Assembly (NCBI GenBank): GCA_037126765.1
Contig: JBBCBC010000009.1
Location: 26,434,870-26,498,869 of the forward strand
Length of the DNA stretch: 64,000 nt
Origin: Stenogyne calaminthoides
Taxonomy: Eukaryota; Streptophyta; Magnoliopsida; Lamiales; Lamiaceae
Reading direction: 5' to 3'
Positions 10,957 to 21,293 of this stretch are shown one piece after another. The position numbers and the translations under genes are program-made. The number at the start of each line of letters is the position of its first letter. The stretch's first letter is position 1. Below the pieces are notes generated by a model. The model searched no databases, was not told the origin of the DNA, and saw only the letters and a list, made by a program, of their open reading frames with translations.

Positions 10957-11346
10957 TGATAAGTCATAATTATTGTGTAATTTGTGTGCTTTAATTGGTT
11001 GTTTTGTAACAACAATTCTCTATTTTGCTCGTAATTATCCGACTTACTACTTTTGGTACTCGTGGGCTATGATATTATGTTTATATTGAATTTCAGATTT
11101 TTTAGGAATATTTTGATGAAGCCCTAGACGAATTGAGTGTGAAGATACGAACAGTACGGATCAACCCATTAATTAAAGCCCATATCTTATTTCATAAATT
11201 GTGGACCAAAATTGATAACTGGGCACCGCCATATCTGAACAATAAGGCCCAATTTATTGAGCCCACAATGCTTAACCTAATTCCTAATCAGTGACGTGAC
11301 CAGCAAGAGATTAACCAAGCAAGTAGCAGCCATAAGCTTATATATA
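10957..11346 (+). mobile_element. Left part of the 5' LTR of an Athila-like Ty3/gypsy element
   Basis: Bases 10957-11192 are nearly identical to 19366-19601, starting TGATAAGTCATAATTATTG in both. The downstream copy follows a polypurine tract, so it is a 3' LTR start and this should be the paired 5' LTR start. The two copies diverge after about 236 bp. The segment to 11346 (AGCCATAAGCTTATATA) is provisionally kept as LTR because it stops exactly at a Helitron terminus. Confidence 0.65.
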
Positions 11347-11380
11347 CTAGTCTTTTACCCTGCAATGCACGGGTGTATTG
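11347..11380 (-). mobile_element. Helitron 3' terminus (minus-strand orientation)
   Basis: Read on the minus strand, the sequence is a hairpin CCCGTGCATTGCAGGG followed by TAAAAGACTAG and then T. A GC-rich hairpin a few bases before CTAG, inserted before T, is the hallmark of Helitron 3' ends. The TC-type 5' end should lie at a higher coordinate, but I could not locate it. No Rep/helicase coding sequence was seen, so it is presumably non-autonomous. Confidence 0.7.
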
Positions 11381-12719
11381 TAAGTAATTTTTTTTTTAAA
11401 TTTGTAAAACTATTATAATTTTGATGCAATTTTTTTTCTCTGGATTAATAATTAAACTTAGAAAACGTTTACATATGGCAAATTTATTAATTACGTATAT
11501 ATTTTTTTTAAGTAAACATATTCATATGTAAGTGTGTGTACACATATATATACATAACGTGTAGTATTGAACATATTCATATATAAATATTTCATTAAAA
11601 GACACATTAATTGTTTAATTTTTTAATGTATTTGTTAAATGATAAATTCTCATGTGCACCATTTGCACCAATTTTGATTTAGTACAATTGGATTTCAATT
11701 TTTAGTTTTTTTTTATAATATTTTTTAATAATTTTTTAACCATTTCAGTTTTTTTACTGACCCGAACCCGACCCGAGTGGTTCATGGTTCACCCGATCCA
11801 AATTAATAGGTCATGATTTAGCATTTAAGGTATAGATTGTTCATCAAAGTTAAAATTGAATCAAATTGCACCAGTTGCATCTTGTGCAATTGATGCACAC
11901 AAGTGTTACTCTTGTTAAATTGTGCATAAATTCAATAATTTTTTTATTATAAAAAACATAAGATTTATTTAATGATGTAACATAGAGGATGATGAAGTTT
12001 ATACTTGCTCCTTAAAAGTCAATTTATCATTTTAATTATTAATGCAAAATTCGCTCATTAAACTATTTGCAAAAGCGAGATGTGCATAAATTTGGTGGAC
12101 GGAGTGAGTAATTATTATTGAATTGGAGATGGATGCTGCTGCATATTCCATTTTCCCATTAATTCATGAATATGCATTATTGGAGCTAGAATGCACAAAA
12201 CTGTATTAAAGAAGAATAAAGTTGGATCGTGCAGAATTCGTTAATTTGTCGGAGTTATATGCCTGTTGGGTATTGAAATCATCCAATCCAAACTCTTCCA
12301 CGCTCTGCATATACATACTAAATATCTTCACCTTCAAACCTAAAGGTAATTATGCTAGAGCTCATTTATTTATTATGTAGAACTGTAGAGAACAAATAAA
12401 ATTTATCATTAGCCAATTTCAAAAAATTCCGTCTAATCAACTTTAACTCTTTAACAATAATACCCCTGAAAATAAATTTTGCATTGGAAAGCAAAACGAG
12501 GATAGATGAGATTCGGGTTAATGAAAACACTGATTGGAGGGTGTCTCTCATGATCAAATTTCAAATGAGGCATTACCTAGATCATTGATGCTATTAACAG
12601 AGGTATCAACTCTTGATCTTGTGTAAGACCATTGCCCAGAAATCTTAAATACAATATTTGGTCTCCTTCATAGCACTAACATCCTTTTCATTTATTCTTG
12701 TTTCATTTCAAGTCTCAAG

Positions 12720-12971
12720 CAGAGCGGTTTCCCTGTTTCACAAGCCTGTTTCATCTGGTGTTTCATGTCTTGGATTCGCACCACGTGTTTATGGGCCGGG
12801 TAAACTATCTACACTCTAAACACTAAATAATAAACCTTAAATCAGGCCGGGTGAACCATGAACCACTCGGACCGGTTGACGGAACGGAGTGGACCGGAAT
12901 GGACACGTGGCGCAAATCCGAGACATGAAACATCAAATGAAACACGCATGTGAAATAGGCAATCCGAGCCG
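12720..12971. mobile_element. Mutator-type foldback MITE, 252 bp, 9-bp target duplication
   Basis: Left arm (CCCTGTTTCAC ... GTTTCATGTCTTGGATT ... CCACGTGT) and right arm (ACACGTGG ... ATCCGAGACATGAAAC ... GTGAAATAGG) are reverse complements. AGTCTCAAG flanks the element at 12711-12719 and 12972-12980, an exact 9-bp duplication as made by Mutator-like transposases. The centre holds the AACACTAAATAATAA / GGTGAACCATGAACCACTC module also seen in MITEs at 31453 and 56727. Confidence 0.8.
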
Positions 12972-13537
12972 AGTCTCAAGACTCCGTTAAGAAAAAAAGG
13001 GCGTACACGTCCACTAAAAAAAACAAAAAATTAATAAAAACACACGATATTATATTTCTTTATCGTTTTAATAAGAATAATGTCAAAGCAAGATGACATC
13101 AGAAAAATTACCATGTTTAATATGGTTAAAGACATAATGGTCGTCTAGTTCATCAAATCCCATTCTTGGCCTATATTAAACAGGCAACTCAATTTAACTT
13201 ATTTTTGGAGCCATAATCTTACTCTATTGCACATTGAGTCAATTAGGAAGTATATCAATTTATCCACCGTTGAATTAAAAAAGACAACCCGATCAAGTTC
13301 TTCTAAGGGTTAACTATTTCAGCATTCAAAAGATACTATAGTTTCTGATATCTTGCACAAAAAAAACTAATACCGTCTCCCCGAATTGAGAAAAGCCTGC
13401 ATAACCTTTATCTATTAGTAAAGAAATCAGGAAGAATGCATCAAATTATAAACTTGTTATCATAAGAATTCGGGTTTTTTCACCACAAATTGGATCAAGA
13501 TAAACAAAATAATGTAATGTTTTAGAGAACATTTTAC

Positions 13538-13599
13538 CTAAAGAATCCGCATGTTTCAGTTCTATCCAAGAGAGCAGGATGATCACATAATGCAAGCAC
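13538..13599 (-). pseudogene. captured exon remnant, reads VLALCDHPALLDRTET...
   Basis: On the minus strand TTTTCAG precedes and GTAAAATG follows, giving a 62-nt exon. In the frame set by the preceding remnant (13720-13770, 51 nt, phase 0) it reads VLALCDHPALLDRTETCGFF without a stop. I do not recognise the parent gene. Both splice sites and the frame are maintained across the two exons, which argues for a genuine gene fragment rather than chance. Confidence 0.55.
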
Positions 13600-13719
13600 C
13601 TGAAAACTTGTAGATTTAATAATCATGGACATCATATCATTTTCTTGATATCTACAAAGACAATAAGCTAAGCTAAACTGCAACACTCTCTATCAACAGT
13701 AGGATATATATTTAGTTAC

Positions 13720-13770
13720 CTGAGCAAGGATCAAAATTTCGCCTTGACCTGCATATTCGAACTCCAACGC
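13720..13770 (-). pseudogene. captured exon remnant, reads ALEFEYAGQGEILILAQ
   Basis: On the minus strand the exon is bounded by ATTTTCAG upstream and GTAACTAAA downstream. It is 51 nt, 17 codons, in phase with the next remnant at 13538-13599. No start, stop or full domain is present, and the parent family is not recognised. Confidence 0.55.
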
Positions 13771-13968
13771 CTGAAAATGATTGTCGAATATTGGTTGAAA
13801 GTGTTTTGATGCTATCCTAACCTCAAAATTTCAAGCTAATTGAAAGAGCTTTTGAATGCTAAATAGTTAACCCTTAGAACAACTTGATCTCCCTGCTTCC
13901 ACAACTCGAAAGTCCTTAAAAATGCACTCCCAATTTTCCAAGATTTGAAAAATCAAATACTTTCTCAC

Positions 13969-14466
13969 AGAGTTTGAATCACAAATGGTCCCACAACTTT
14001 GGTCTCAAATAGATTTAGTCTCATAAGTTTTTTTGTTGTCGATTTAGTCCCATTAACTTTGATAATGTCCAGTTTTAATCCCAAATCAACCGGAACAACG
14101 TCGTTTTGCCGTTTTTATTTGGGGCTTTCCTACAGATTTGTGACTGGACTGCCACGTGTATTTTTTTTTTAACAGCTTCAGTTTCAAGCATATATAATTA
14201 AAATTTTAAACTTAAAATTAAAACAAAATTGATGGCAAGAATTAGTTAAACACACTTAAAAATACACGTGCCAGTATACGTGGCAATCAAATCATAACAT
14301 CCACCGAAAATCCCCAAACAAAAATGGTAAAACGACGTTGTTTCGGTCGATTAAGGACTAAAATTGGAAATTGCCAAAGTTATTGGGACTAAATCGGCAA
14401 TAAAAAAACTTATGGGACTAAATCTATTTGAGGCCAAAGTTATGGGTCTATTTATGATTCAAACTC
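13969..14466. mobile_element. Mutator-like foldback element, 498 bp, ~200-bp arms
   Basis: The left arm runs AGAGTTTGAATCAC... with repeated TTTAGTCCCAT / AACTTTG words into AACAACGTCGTTTTGCCG. The right arm is its reverse complement (AAAACGACGTTGTTTCGG ... GATTCAAACTC). A near-exact 9-bp duplication flanks it (CTTTCTCAC / CTTCCTCAC). The structure fits long-TIR Mutator-like MITEs. Confidence 0.75.
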
Positions 14467-14527
14467 CTTCCTCACATGCATATCTTGCAGAAGTAAAATG
14501 ATAATATAGAAGATGTAGGAAATTTAC

Positions 14528-14573
14528 CTGTCAACGCCTGAAGACGTTCAAATTTCTCCTTGCATACCCTTGC
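14528..14573 (-). pseudogene. captured exon remnant, reads ARVCKEKFERLQALT
   Basis: Minus-strand 46-nt open segment bounded by AATTGTCAG and GTAAATTTCC. Its end contains GCGTTG, the same bases that begin the exon at 13720-13770, but the two do not join in frame as they stand. Parent gene unknown. Confidence 0.4.
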
Positions 14574-14664
14574 CTGACAATTATTGTGACTTGTGAGGAA
14601 TAATGCTTGAAAAGAGACCCGACAATGATAATAATCGGGAGAGTATGATGGCAATGGGATTATT

Positions 14665-14743
14665 TTAACAATATTCATCTAGTCCTTCTTTCTCAAGTTT
14701 TGACTTCAACTCATCAAAGCTTGCTTTGATTTCTGAAGCCACA
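14665..14743 (-). pseudogene. exon remnant with stop, reads VASEIKASFDELKSKLEKEG...
   Basis: On the minus strand an acceptor-like TTTTTTGACAG precedes an open reading segment of about 25 codons, VASEIKASFDELKSKLEKEG followed by LDEYC and a TAA stop at 14665-14667. The charged helical composition suggests a coiled-coil tail. It could be the last exon of a captured gene or an exon with a lost donor. Confidence 0.4.
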
Positions 14744-16139
14744 CTGTCAAAAAACATAAGAGGTTGATTGAGCAACCCAATCAGTAGTGATCTCAATTAC
14801 ACTATGTGCTACATGTCATGTATGAATCCAAGCATTGCAATGTACCATTAACTTTGTTCGAGCAATACACATCCTCAAAAAATAGAAGGACCCGTTTACT
14901 TAAAATTGCAAAGAAAATGAAAGTGATCATGAATGTCACCAAGTTCTTTTCTTCCTATTGATCACAAATTTACATATATTCTGTTTCAAGTCATTTTTAG
15001 ATTTGTGTGCGAGAGAGATATATGCATCCAATGTTTAGGGAAGCTTCTTTGTGAACATAATCATTGGATTCTACATCACATGACTAAATAGAGAAAATGA
15101 CCTTTTAACACATGTTTACGTATCACAGTTGTTTAGGCGTATGATAAAATTGAATAGCGTTTGAATAGCGAGATTGAACAATAAGTAAACAAAATGAAAT
15201 TTCAAAATCAGCTATACAACAATCAGAGTACCAAATGAAATGCATGATAATATAATTCCTATTAAAAACTTGCTAACTTATAAAAGTTGAATCAACATTC
15301 CATTCCATTCTATTTCATGAGGATAAATAAAACCTGATTTGAGATTAACATATTCTGAAGGAAAATGAACACGCATATAATAATCAATCAAGATCTGTGA
15401 AAAAGTGTGGAGATTTTCACCTAGAAATTGTCTCTTCTTCTTCTTCTTCTTCTTCCGACCATCTTTCTGAGTCTTCTAATTAATCTGCTAATATCACTAC
15501 AATATCACTTCACTTTTTAGCATATCTTTCAACTTGCTGACAAATTTACGAAAAAAAGATATACACAAAATCAGCAATAGAAGGAGATGCAGATGCTGAC
15601 TTTGAGACGGCAGCATAAAAATCATTGTCGTCAATGACGATTCGCTTTCGCTGATTATTCAAATTGTTCGACTAATATAAATCCCTCACTTTCATAGCCA
15701 TGTAATCGCGTGCCTCTGTAATGGACGTGGGGTGGGGTTCACGTTCTTGCACCTCCGTATACTATCGCTCAATGCCTTTGCAAAAATCGGCGTCGTCGCG
15801 GGGGTTTTCCAACTCCGCCAGCATCCCTACCGCCGGTAGTAACCTCTGCTAATGGCCTTTATATTTTTCTGATCAATAGCGGTGCCGCAATCGTTGAGTG
15901 AACGGAAGGTCGCATTCTTAATTTCTAATCCCTCTTTTGCTCCCAAAAACGTAAGGTACCATTTATTTTATTAAATAAGTCAAGACTTCCTCCACCCACA
16001 CGGCAGAAGAAGAGAGTGCAACAAAAGGAAAACTTCCTCCTTTTATAATAAAAAATTTCACACGTCCAGCACCTTAAGGGGGAAGAGTTTTTATTAATTG
16101 GAGAGAGAGGGCGCACGATGCGATGGGAGAGAGAGGAGA

Positions 16140-16464
16140 CTCAATGAAGATGTCTACTATCATGTTTAGTTAGTGTTTTTATTTCAATTCCAAGGATGAA
16201 TAAATTGTGAATTAGAATATTTTTTTTTATTATTGAAATTCTTTATTAGATTAATTGTTATTTTTTAGTATTTTTTTATTAGTAGTTTTAGAAATCCAAT
16301 CCAAACCCCCATTTTTTGTGTTACGTGTTTGTCCCTATAAATTCATACAATTAGCATAACAATTATTTTACGTTCCCTGTGGATCGACCCCTTACTTGCC
16401 ACTACTACGACTTAGTAAGGTAGAATAAGGTATTTATTTTTGTCGCACCTTGACAATGCGGTCA
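16140..16464 (+). mobile_element. Right part of the 5' LTR of the Athila-like element
   Basis: The segment ends TTGACAATGCGGTCA six bases before a primer-binding site, so it is the 3' end of a 5' LTR. Its left limit is not visible. The U3-like start appears to be at 10957, with a large block in between. The phrase CCCTGTGGATCGACCCCTTA near 16376-16395 is typical of Athila/Tat LTR ends. Confidence 0.6.
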
Positions 16465-16469
16465 AATTT

Positions 16470-16487
16470 TGGCGTCGTTGCCGGGGA
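16470..16487 (+). other. retrotransposon primer-binding site
   Basis: TGGCGTCGTTGCCGGGGA is one mismatch from the tRNA-Asp-complementary site used by plant Athila/Tat elements. It primes minus-strand DNA synthesis and follows the LTR end by five bases. Confidence 0.8.
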
Positions 16488-16751
16488 ACGGTGTGAATAT
16501 TTTTTGTGCTTTTTGTGTGTGATTTGTGGGGGCTTATTTTTCTGAGTGTTTTGGTGTCTTAGTTGTTAATTTTTCATCCCAATAATCCCTCATTATTTAG
16601 TGTGTCGCTGCAATTTTCTGCAATTTTGACACTGGGTTACCCAGTATCACTGTTATAGTGAAATCTTTGTAGCTCATTTTTGTTCATTTTTTTTCCTTTT
16701 TCTTTCGTTTTTTTTGGTTTCACGTGCTTCTATATCTCTTATTCAGGTGTC

Positions 16752-18130
16752 ATGGCAGTTGAACGAACTTTGAAAGAATTAGCAAACCCACAGTCTGTGC
16801 AGCAATTACTTTGCATAGTTTATCATCCTGTTGCTAATAATTTTGAACTTAAATTTAGTTTAATTCATTTGTTGCCTAAGTTTTGTGGTCATGCAGGAGA
16901 TGATCCATTCATGTACTTGAAGGAATTCCACATGGTTTGTTCTAATATGAGACCTGTGGAGGCAACCGATGAAATGGTCAAACTGAAAGTCTTTCCTTTC
17001 TCATTGAAGGATTCATCAAAGGAATGGTTTTACTATTTGTCTTCCGTAACAGTCACTATTTGGGCTCAAATGGAACAAGTGTTCTTGCAGAGGTACTTTC
17101 CAGCATCGCGAGTAGCTTGCATATGGAAAGATATATGTGGTGTGAGGCAGATGCAAGGAGAAAATCTTTACGAGTATTGGAAGTGATTCAAGAAGTTGGT
17201 GGCTAGTTGTCCCCAACATCAGATTTCTGAGCAACTCTTGATCCAGTACTTCTACGAGGGTTTGACCCTTACAGACCGTAGCTTGATAGATGCAACAAGT
17301 GGAGTGATAAAACTCCAGAGCAAGCTCGAGCTCTCATTGCGAATATGGCAGAAAATTTTCAACAATTTAGCCATCGTGATGCACCATTGAAAATGGTACA
17401 AGAGATAAGTGATTCGACCATTAATGATAAATTAATTGAGTTAACCTCTTTTGTGAGAAAACTTGTTGTAGGTGGAAATCAAACTCAACTGGAGACCATG
17501 ACACAGTTCCAAGAGGAGGCTAAATTGAACATAAAGGAATTGGAATTCAAAGTGGTTCAATTAGCCACCACAGTCAACCGATTGCAGGCGCAAACTGATG
17601 GGAAATTGTCATCCCAACCTGAAATTAATTTAAAAAATGTGAATGTTGTCATAGTACCGAGTGAAAGACAGTTTGAGGAAGTCAAAGAGTTTGTGCCTTC
17701 AATGAAAATTGAGGAGAATAAAGAACAAGTTTCTGGACAGATTGACACTGGGTTACCTAGTGTGAAACAGCCTGCAGAAACTGACATTGGGTTACCCAGT
17801 GTCAAAACTGCTGGAATTAAAAATGAGGTACTCTTCTCCCAGTCAATTCCTATTATTCCTAATTCACTTTCATTCTCGTGCAGATTCAAAGAAGTAGTGA
17901 AAGAGGTCATCAAAGAACATTTGACACTTGGCGTATTCCAGATGAGTGATGTTTATGTACCACTATTTGAGCAGATGAAGCAAATTTTGGGATATGTTAT
18001 GTTCTTGAGGGAGCTACTCACCAACTACCGAAGCCTAACTGGGAAAGAGAAGATCATGATGGGAGGAAGTACTGTTCGTCAATATAAATTGACATTTGAT
18101 CGAAATGATTACTTCACTCCCATCACATAA
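16752..18130 (+). pseudogene. Athila-like Ty3/gypsy gag, broken
   Basis: The ATG at 16752 (CATGGCAGTT) opens a gag of the Athila type: LPKFCGHAGDDPFMYLKEFH, then LKVFPFSLKDSSKEWFYYL, a QRYFPAS segment, CGVRQMQGENLYEYWK, then QISEQLLIQYFYEGL and DKTPEQARALIANMAEN. Gag forms the particle that packages element RNA. A TGA interrupts the frame after YEYWK (about 17187), and a frameshift occurs near 17300 in the DATSG region; the third part (17345-18130) is open to a TAA. The C-terminal part has a GYVMFLRELLTNYRSLTGK segment, which in complete elements precedes protease. No protease, reverse transcriptase or integrase follows, so this is a gag-only derivative. Two copies of a TGLPSVK-containing motif lie near 17741-17805. 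Confidence 0.88.
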
Positions 18131-19350
18131 AAAATGGATGTTGGTTGTCAAGCTAAAAGACGTTAAACAAAAGCGCTCTACGAGAGGCAACCCGTATTTT
18201 TTTTTTATTATTTTCGTATTTTTTTTCTTTCTATTTGTTTTGGTTGTCTTCTTCGTGTGTCTTTCTCAATTTTGTTGAAGGCTCTCCAGGTGCTTGAAGT
18301 GATTGAAAATTGTGGATTACTAGTAGCTCCTACAGTCTCCAGTTTATTCTGTGATACTCTTCATTTTCTTGTCCTTTCTTCCTTGTACATATTTATTTTT
18401 GTTGCTTGTGGACAAGCAACGTATTAAGTGTGGGGGGAGAGGCATTGATATGTATTTGAGTTGTGATAATTTGGAGAAGTTAAATTGCAATGATGAGTAG
18501 AGAGTTATTTGTTATAATGATGTGATAGTATTGTTTTGTGGTAAACTGTGGAGTTTCTGGTTAAATTTGTTTTGTTTGATGTATGCAGATTTTGTGAGTA
18601 AATGAAGGTTTCATGAGAGGGTCTGTTTGAGTTTATGATAGTAAATTGGTGAATTGATGAGTTATGGTCCTAAGTTGTGCTTTGATCTCTTGTAATAAAG
18701 TAATCTAACTAGGTCACTTAGATAAATGATGCATTCATGGTGTGCCCCTTAAGGTTGGAATTTTTTTTTTTGATGTGGTTAGGAGAAAAAGAAGTTTAGT
18801 TGAAGAATTGTGTAACAAACAAAAAACCAGTACAACTGGTCATTTTTAGGGGCTCGAAAAAAAAAATCGAGCTAAAATCTAACGATGGAGTGAAGTTACG
18901 ATTTTGCGTTTGGGAAAAAAACAAAGGTGCTGAGACAGCTGCCTGCTTTCGGGGGTTCGAACGTTTCAAAGTCGGATACAATTAGAGCTAAAACCCGATA
19001 AGTAGAGTGGTGCTGCAGACCTTAAAAAAAAGGAGATAGGGGGTACACTAGGATGTAGAGTTTATTTGAGTTACCTATTTTAGATGAAGTGAATAGTAAG
19101 GGGGTCGAAGTGTGGTAAGGGGCTTAACGAGTTAAGGAATTAAGGATCTATCATAAATGATTTTGGGAACTTGAGTTGAATCTTTCAAAAGTTCACAATT
19201 TCTAATTGCATTGATCTTAGTCCGGGATTTCATGAGTTGCTACTTTGCTTTAGTGTCACATTTGGTGTGTAGAGAGGACCTGAGCGAATACTTTTAGCCT
19301 CTCCCTTGCTATTTCTTTGTGTTGTTTTACTTGAGGACAAGTAAAGATTT
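18131..19350 (+). mobile_element. 3' non-coding interior of the Athila-like element
   Basis: Pol is missing: the gag stop is followed directly by the untranslated stretch that in Athila elements lies downstream of pol. An internal polypurine-like AAGTGTGGGGGGAGAGG occurs at 18427-18443. The text around 18840-19020 has TTAGGGGCTCG and a GAGCTAAAA repeat. Small frames here are not supported as genes. Confidence 0.6.
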
Positions 19351-19364
19351 AAGTGTGGGGGTAT
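19351..19364 (+). other. polypurine tract
   Basis: AAGTGTGGGGGTAT lies immediately before the 3' LTR start, as expected for plus-strand priming. Confidence 0.75.
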
Positions 19365-19365
19365 T

Positions 19366-19601
19366 TGATAAGTCATAATTATTGTGTAATTTGTATGCTT
19401 TAATTGGTTGTTTTGTAACAACAATTCTCTATTTTGTTCGTAATTATCCGACTTACTACTTTTGGTACTCGTGGGCTATGATATTATGTTTATATTGAAT
19501 TTTAGATTTTTTAGGAATATTTTGATGAAGCCCGAGAGGAATTGAGTGTGAAGATACGAAGAGTACGGATCAACCCATTAATTAAAGCCCATATCTTATT
19601 T
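19366..19601 (+). mobile_element. 3' LTR of the Athila-like element, start only
   Basis: TGATAAGTCATAATTATTG opens a stretch matching 10957-11192 almost base for base. After 19601 the similarity fades (both then contain an AATTGTGG-like phrase), and no TTGACAATGCGGTCA-type end was found downstream, so the 3' LTR is truncated or interrupted. Confidence 0.75.
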
Positions 19602-20365
19602 TAGTAATCTATTTTATTAATTGTGGTCCACAAGTAATTTTATTAATTAACTGTGAAAGGGTGGGGGCTAATGGCTAATGCTAACAATTACTCTCTCCCT
19701 TCTTTACCATTTTGCACATTTTTTATTTTAGTCAGTCCATTATCATTTTGCACACCCTTAATAATTACTAGTAGGTCCAAAATAGGGTTGAACTTTTACC
19801 CTTATACCTTTACACAATTTGTAGATATAGAATTCAGATTAAATAAAATTACCCTCACCCCATTTCAAAACAACCGGTTCAAATCCTCTCTTTTAAATTA
19901 AAAAATCCTAGCTCTCTTTCTCTCTCACGTCACCGCAGCAGCAGCTGCCACCCTCTCCACGCCGCGGCCATCCTCTCCTCCACCCCCGCGCCGCTGCAGT
20001 CCTAGCAACCGCTCAACTGCCGCCGCCTAATACATGCTCTCTCTTTCTCCACACCGCGGTCGCCCCTCTCTCTCCCTGAACCAGAACGGCGGCGCCGCCC
20101 CACCCCCACAAAACCAGAACGCTAGATTACAAATTCATAAGCTTTTTGCAGATCTGCATCGCCCCTCACCACCATACCAACACACTATAATACTTTCCTC
20201 AAAATGGACTGTCTGAAAGTGGAGCCTCAAGATTTTTCTTTTTTGCTCTCCCATTACTTTTCCCTCTTTATAAATCAACGCCAATGAGAATGATTATGTT
20301 TCTGCTTGCTTTTTAAGAATTTCAATTTTGTGGGTCTCGGGGTTTTCTTAGTCTTTTGTCCAAAC
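19602..20365 (+). other. spacer with GC-rich leader-like segment
   Basis: The stretch 19920-20110 is GC-rich, with CAGCAGCAGCTGCC and CCGCCGCC words. It resembles a plant 5' leader feeding into the possible exon at 20366. No open protein is supported here. Confidence 0.35.
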
Positions 20366-20416
20366 ATGGCACTGTCTTCTTCCTCCTTGAGCAATTGTTT
20401 GTGCGTCTCTTTCAAG
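20366..20416 (+). CDS. possible isolated first exon (MALSSSSLSNCLCVSFK)
   Basis: AAACATGGCA is a good plant start context. Seventeen codons, Ser-rich like the beginning of a chloroplast transit peptide, are followed by AAG and GTATGTTATATGG, a good donor. The next 860 bases look like intron or spacer, and no second exon was recognised before the Mutator-type element at 21294. It may be a truncated gene or coincidence. Confidence 0.25.
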
Positions 20417-21284
20417 GTATGTTATATGGTTATGGTTTCTTTACTGATGTGTGGTTTTTGGGTTCTATTCTGGGGTTAATTTTGTCCTGTTTTTGGATGT
20501 GAAAACTTTGAATTCTTGAATTGATTTTCTTAGTTCTTGATGTTGATAGATGATAACCATGTTTGCATTAACTGAATTGACCCCTTTCACATTTGCTGAT
20601 GCCCTGTTTGATTTCATCATTTGGGCTTTCTTGATTTTTGCTTGTAGAAATTTCGATTGTGAATCTTAATTGTGGTAATGATTCCTTGTTGATATGAAGA
20701 TCTGGTTTTTTTTAAGATATGAGTTGTTGATACGAAAGTTTTTTTAAGATTTGAAGATCCAGTTATAAAGATCTAGGTTGTTATGAAAGTTTTTTGAAGA
20801 TTTGAAGATCCAGTTATGAAGATTTTGGTTTGTTAATTTCTTAGGGTGATGATCTGAAATTGGAGATGAATATGTTCATGTCGTAGTGAAGACGAGGATA
20901 TGTAAATTTTGAGATTGTAATTGTAGGGTTTACATATATAAATTTATGTAAATTTTCAAATTTTGATATGAAAATTTTCAAGCTAGTAATGTTTTTTAAC
21001 GAAGATAAATAAAAAATAATTTTTTTACCTGAAGATGAATATTCTTTTGTAAATGTAAAGAAGCAAAATTGAAAATAAGCAAAATTGACATGTAAGATGG
21101 AATTATCATTCTTGAAGAAGCAAAATTGAAATGTGAGATGGAATTATCATTTTGAATACTTTTTGAAAATAAGGGCAAAAATGTATTTTAGTAATGTTTT
21201 ATGAATCTAGGAGTAATGATAAAAAGTAGATGGATCTACTAGTAATTTTGAATTAGGCTTTGGACCTAGAATGAACCATTCTAA
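20417..21284. other. intron-like or intergenic AT-rich DNA
   Basis: T-rich text with GAAGATTTGAAGATCCAGTT repeated near 20750-20820 and AAGCAAAATTGA repeated near 21060-21130. No exon was found. Confidence 0.4.
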
Positions 21285-21293
21285 TTACTTCTT

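Larger units (their letters stand above)
13291..13889. repeat. 42-bp inverted repeats bracketing two exon remnants
   Basis: GATCAAGTTCTTCTAAGGGT at 13291 continuing to 13332 reappears in reverse complement at 13849-13889 with few mismatches. Between them lie the two splice-bounded minus-strand exons at 13538-13599 and 13720-13770. I could not identify convincing target duplications, so it is not assigned to a transposon class. Confidence 0.7.
11381..16139. other. composite block between the two halves of the Athila-like 5' LTR
   Basis: The block begins with a Helitron end and contains two Mutator-type foldback elements, an inverted-repeat unit and several minus-strand exon remnants, each listed separately. 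At 11651-11915 there are GTGCACC/GCATCTTGTGCAATTGATG repeats and a GAGTGGTTCATGGTTCACCC module. The GC-rich stretch 15600-15920 has no supported gene. Whether the whole block is one Helitron plus later insertions is inference. Confidence 0.4.

Noticed and set aside
15600..15920. Possible gene in the GC-richer stretch
   Set aside because: CGTCGTCGCGG-like words look leader-like, but no frame with splice sites or domain was found on either strand.
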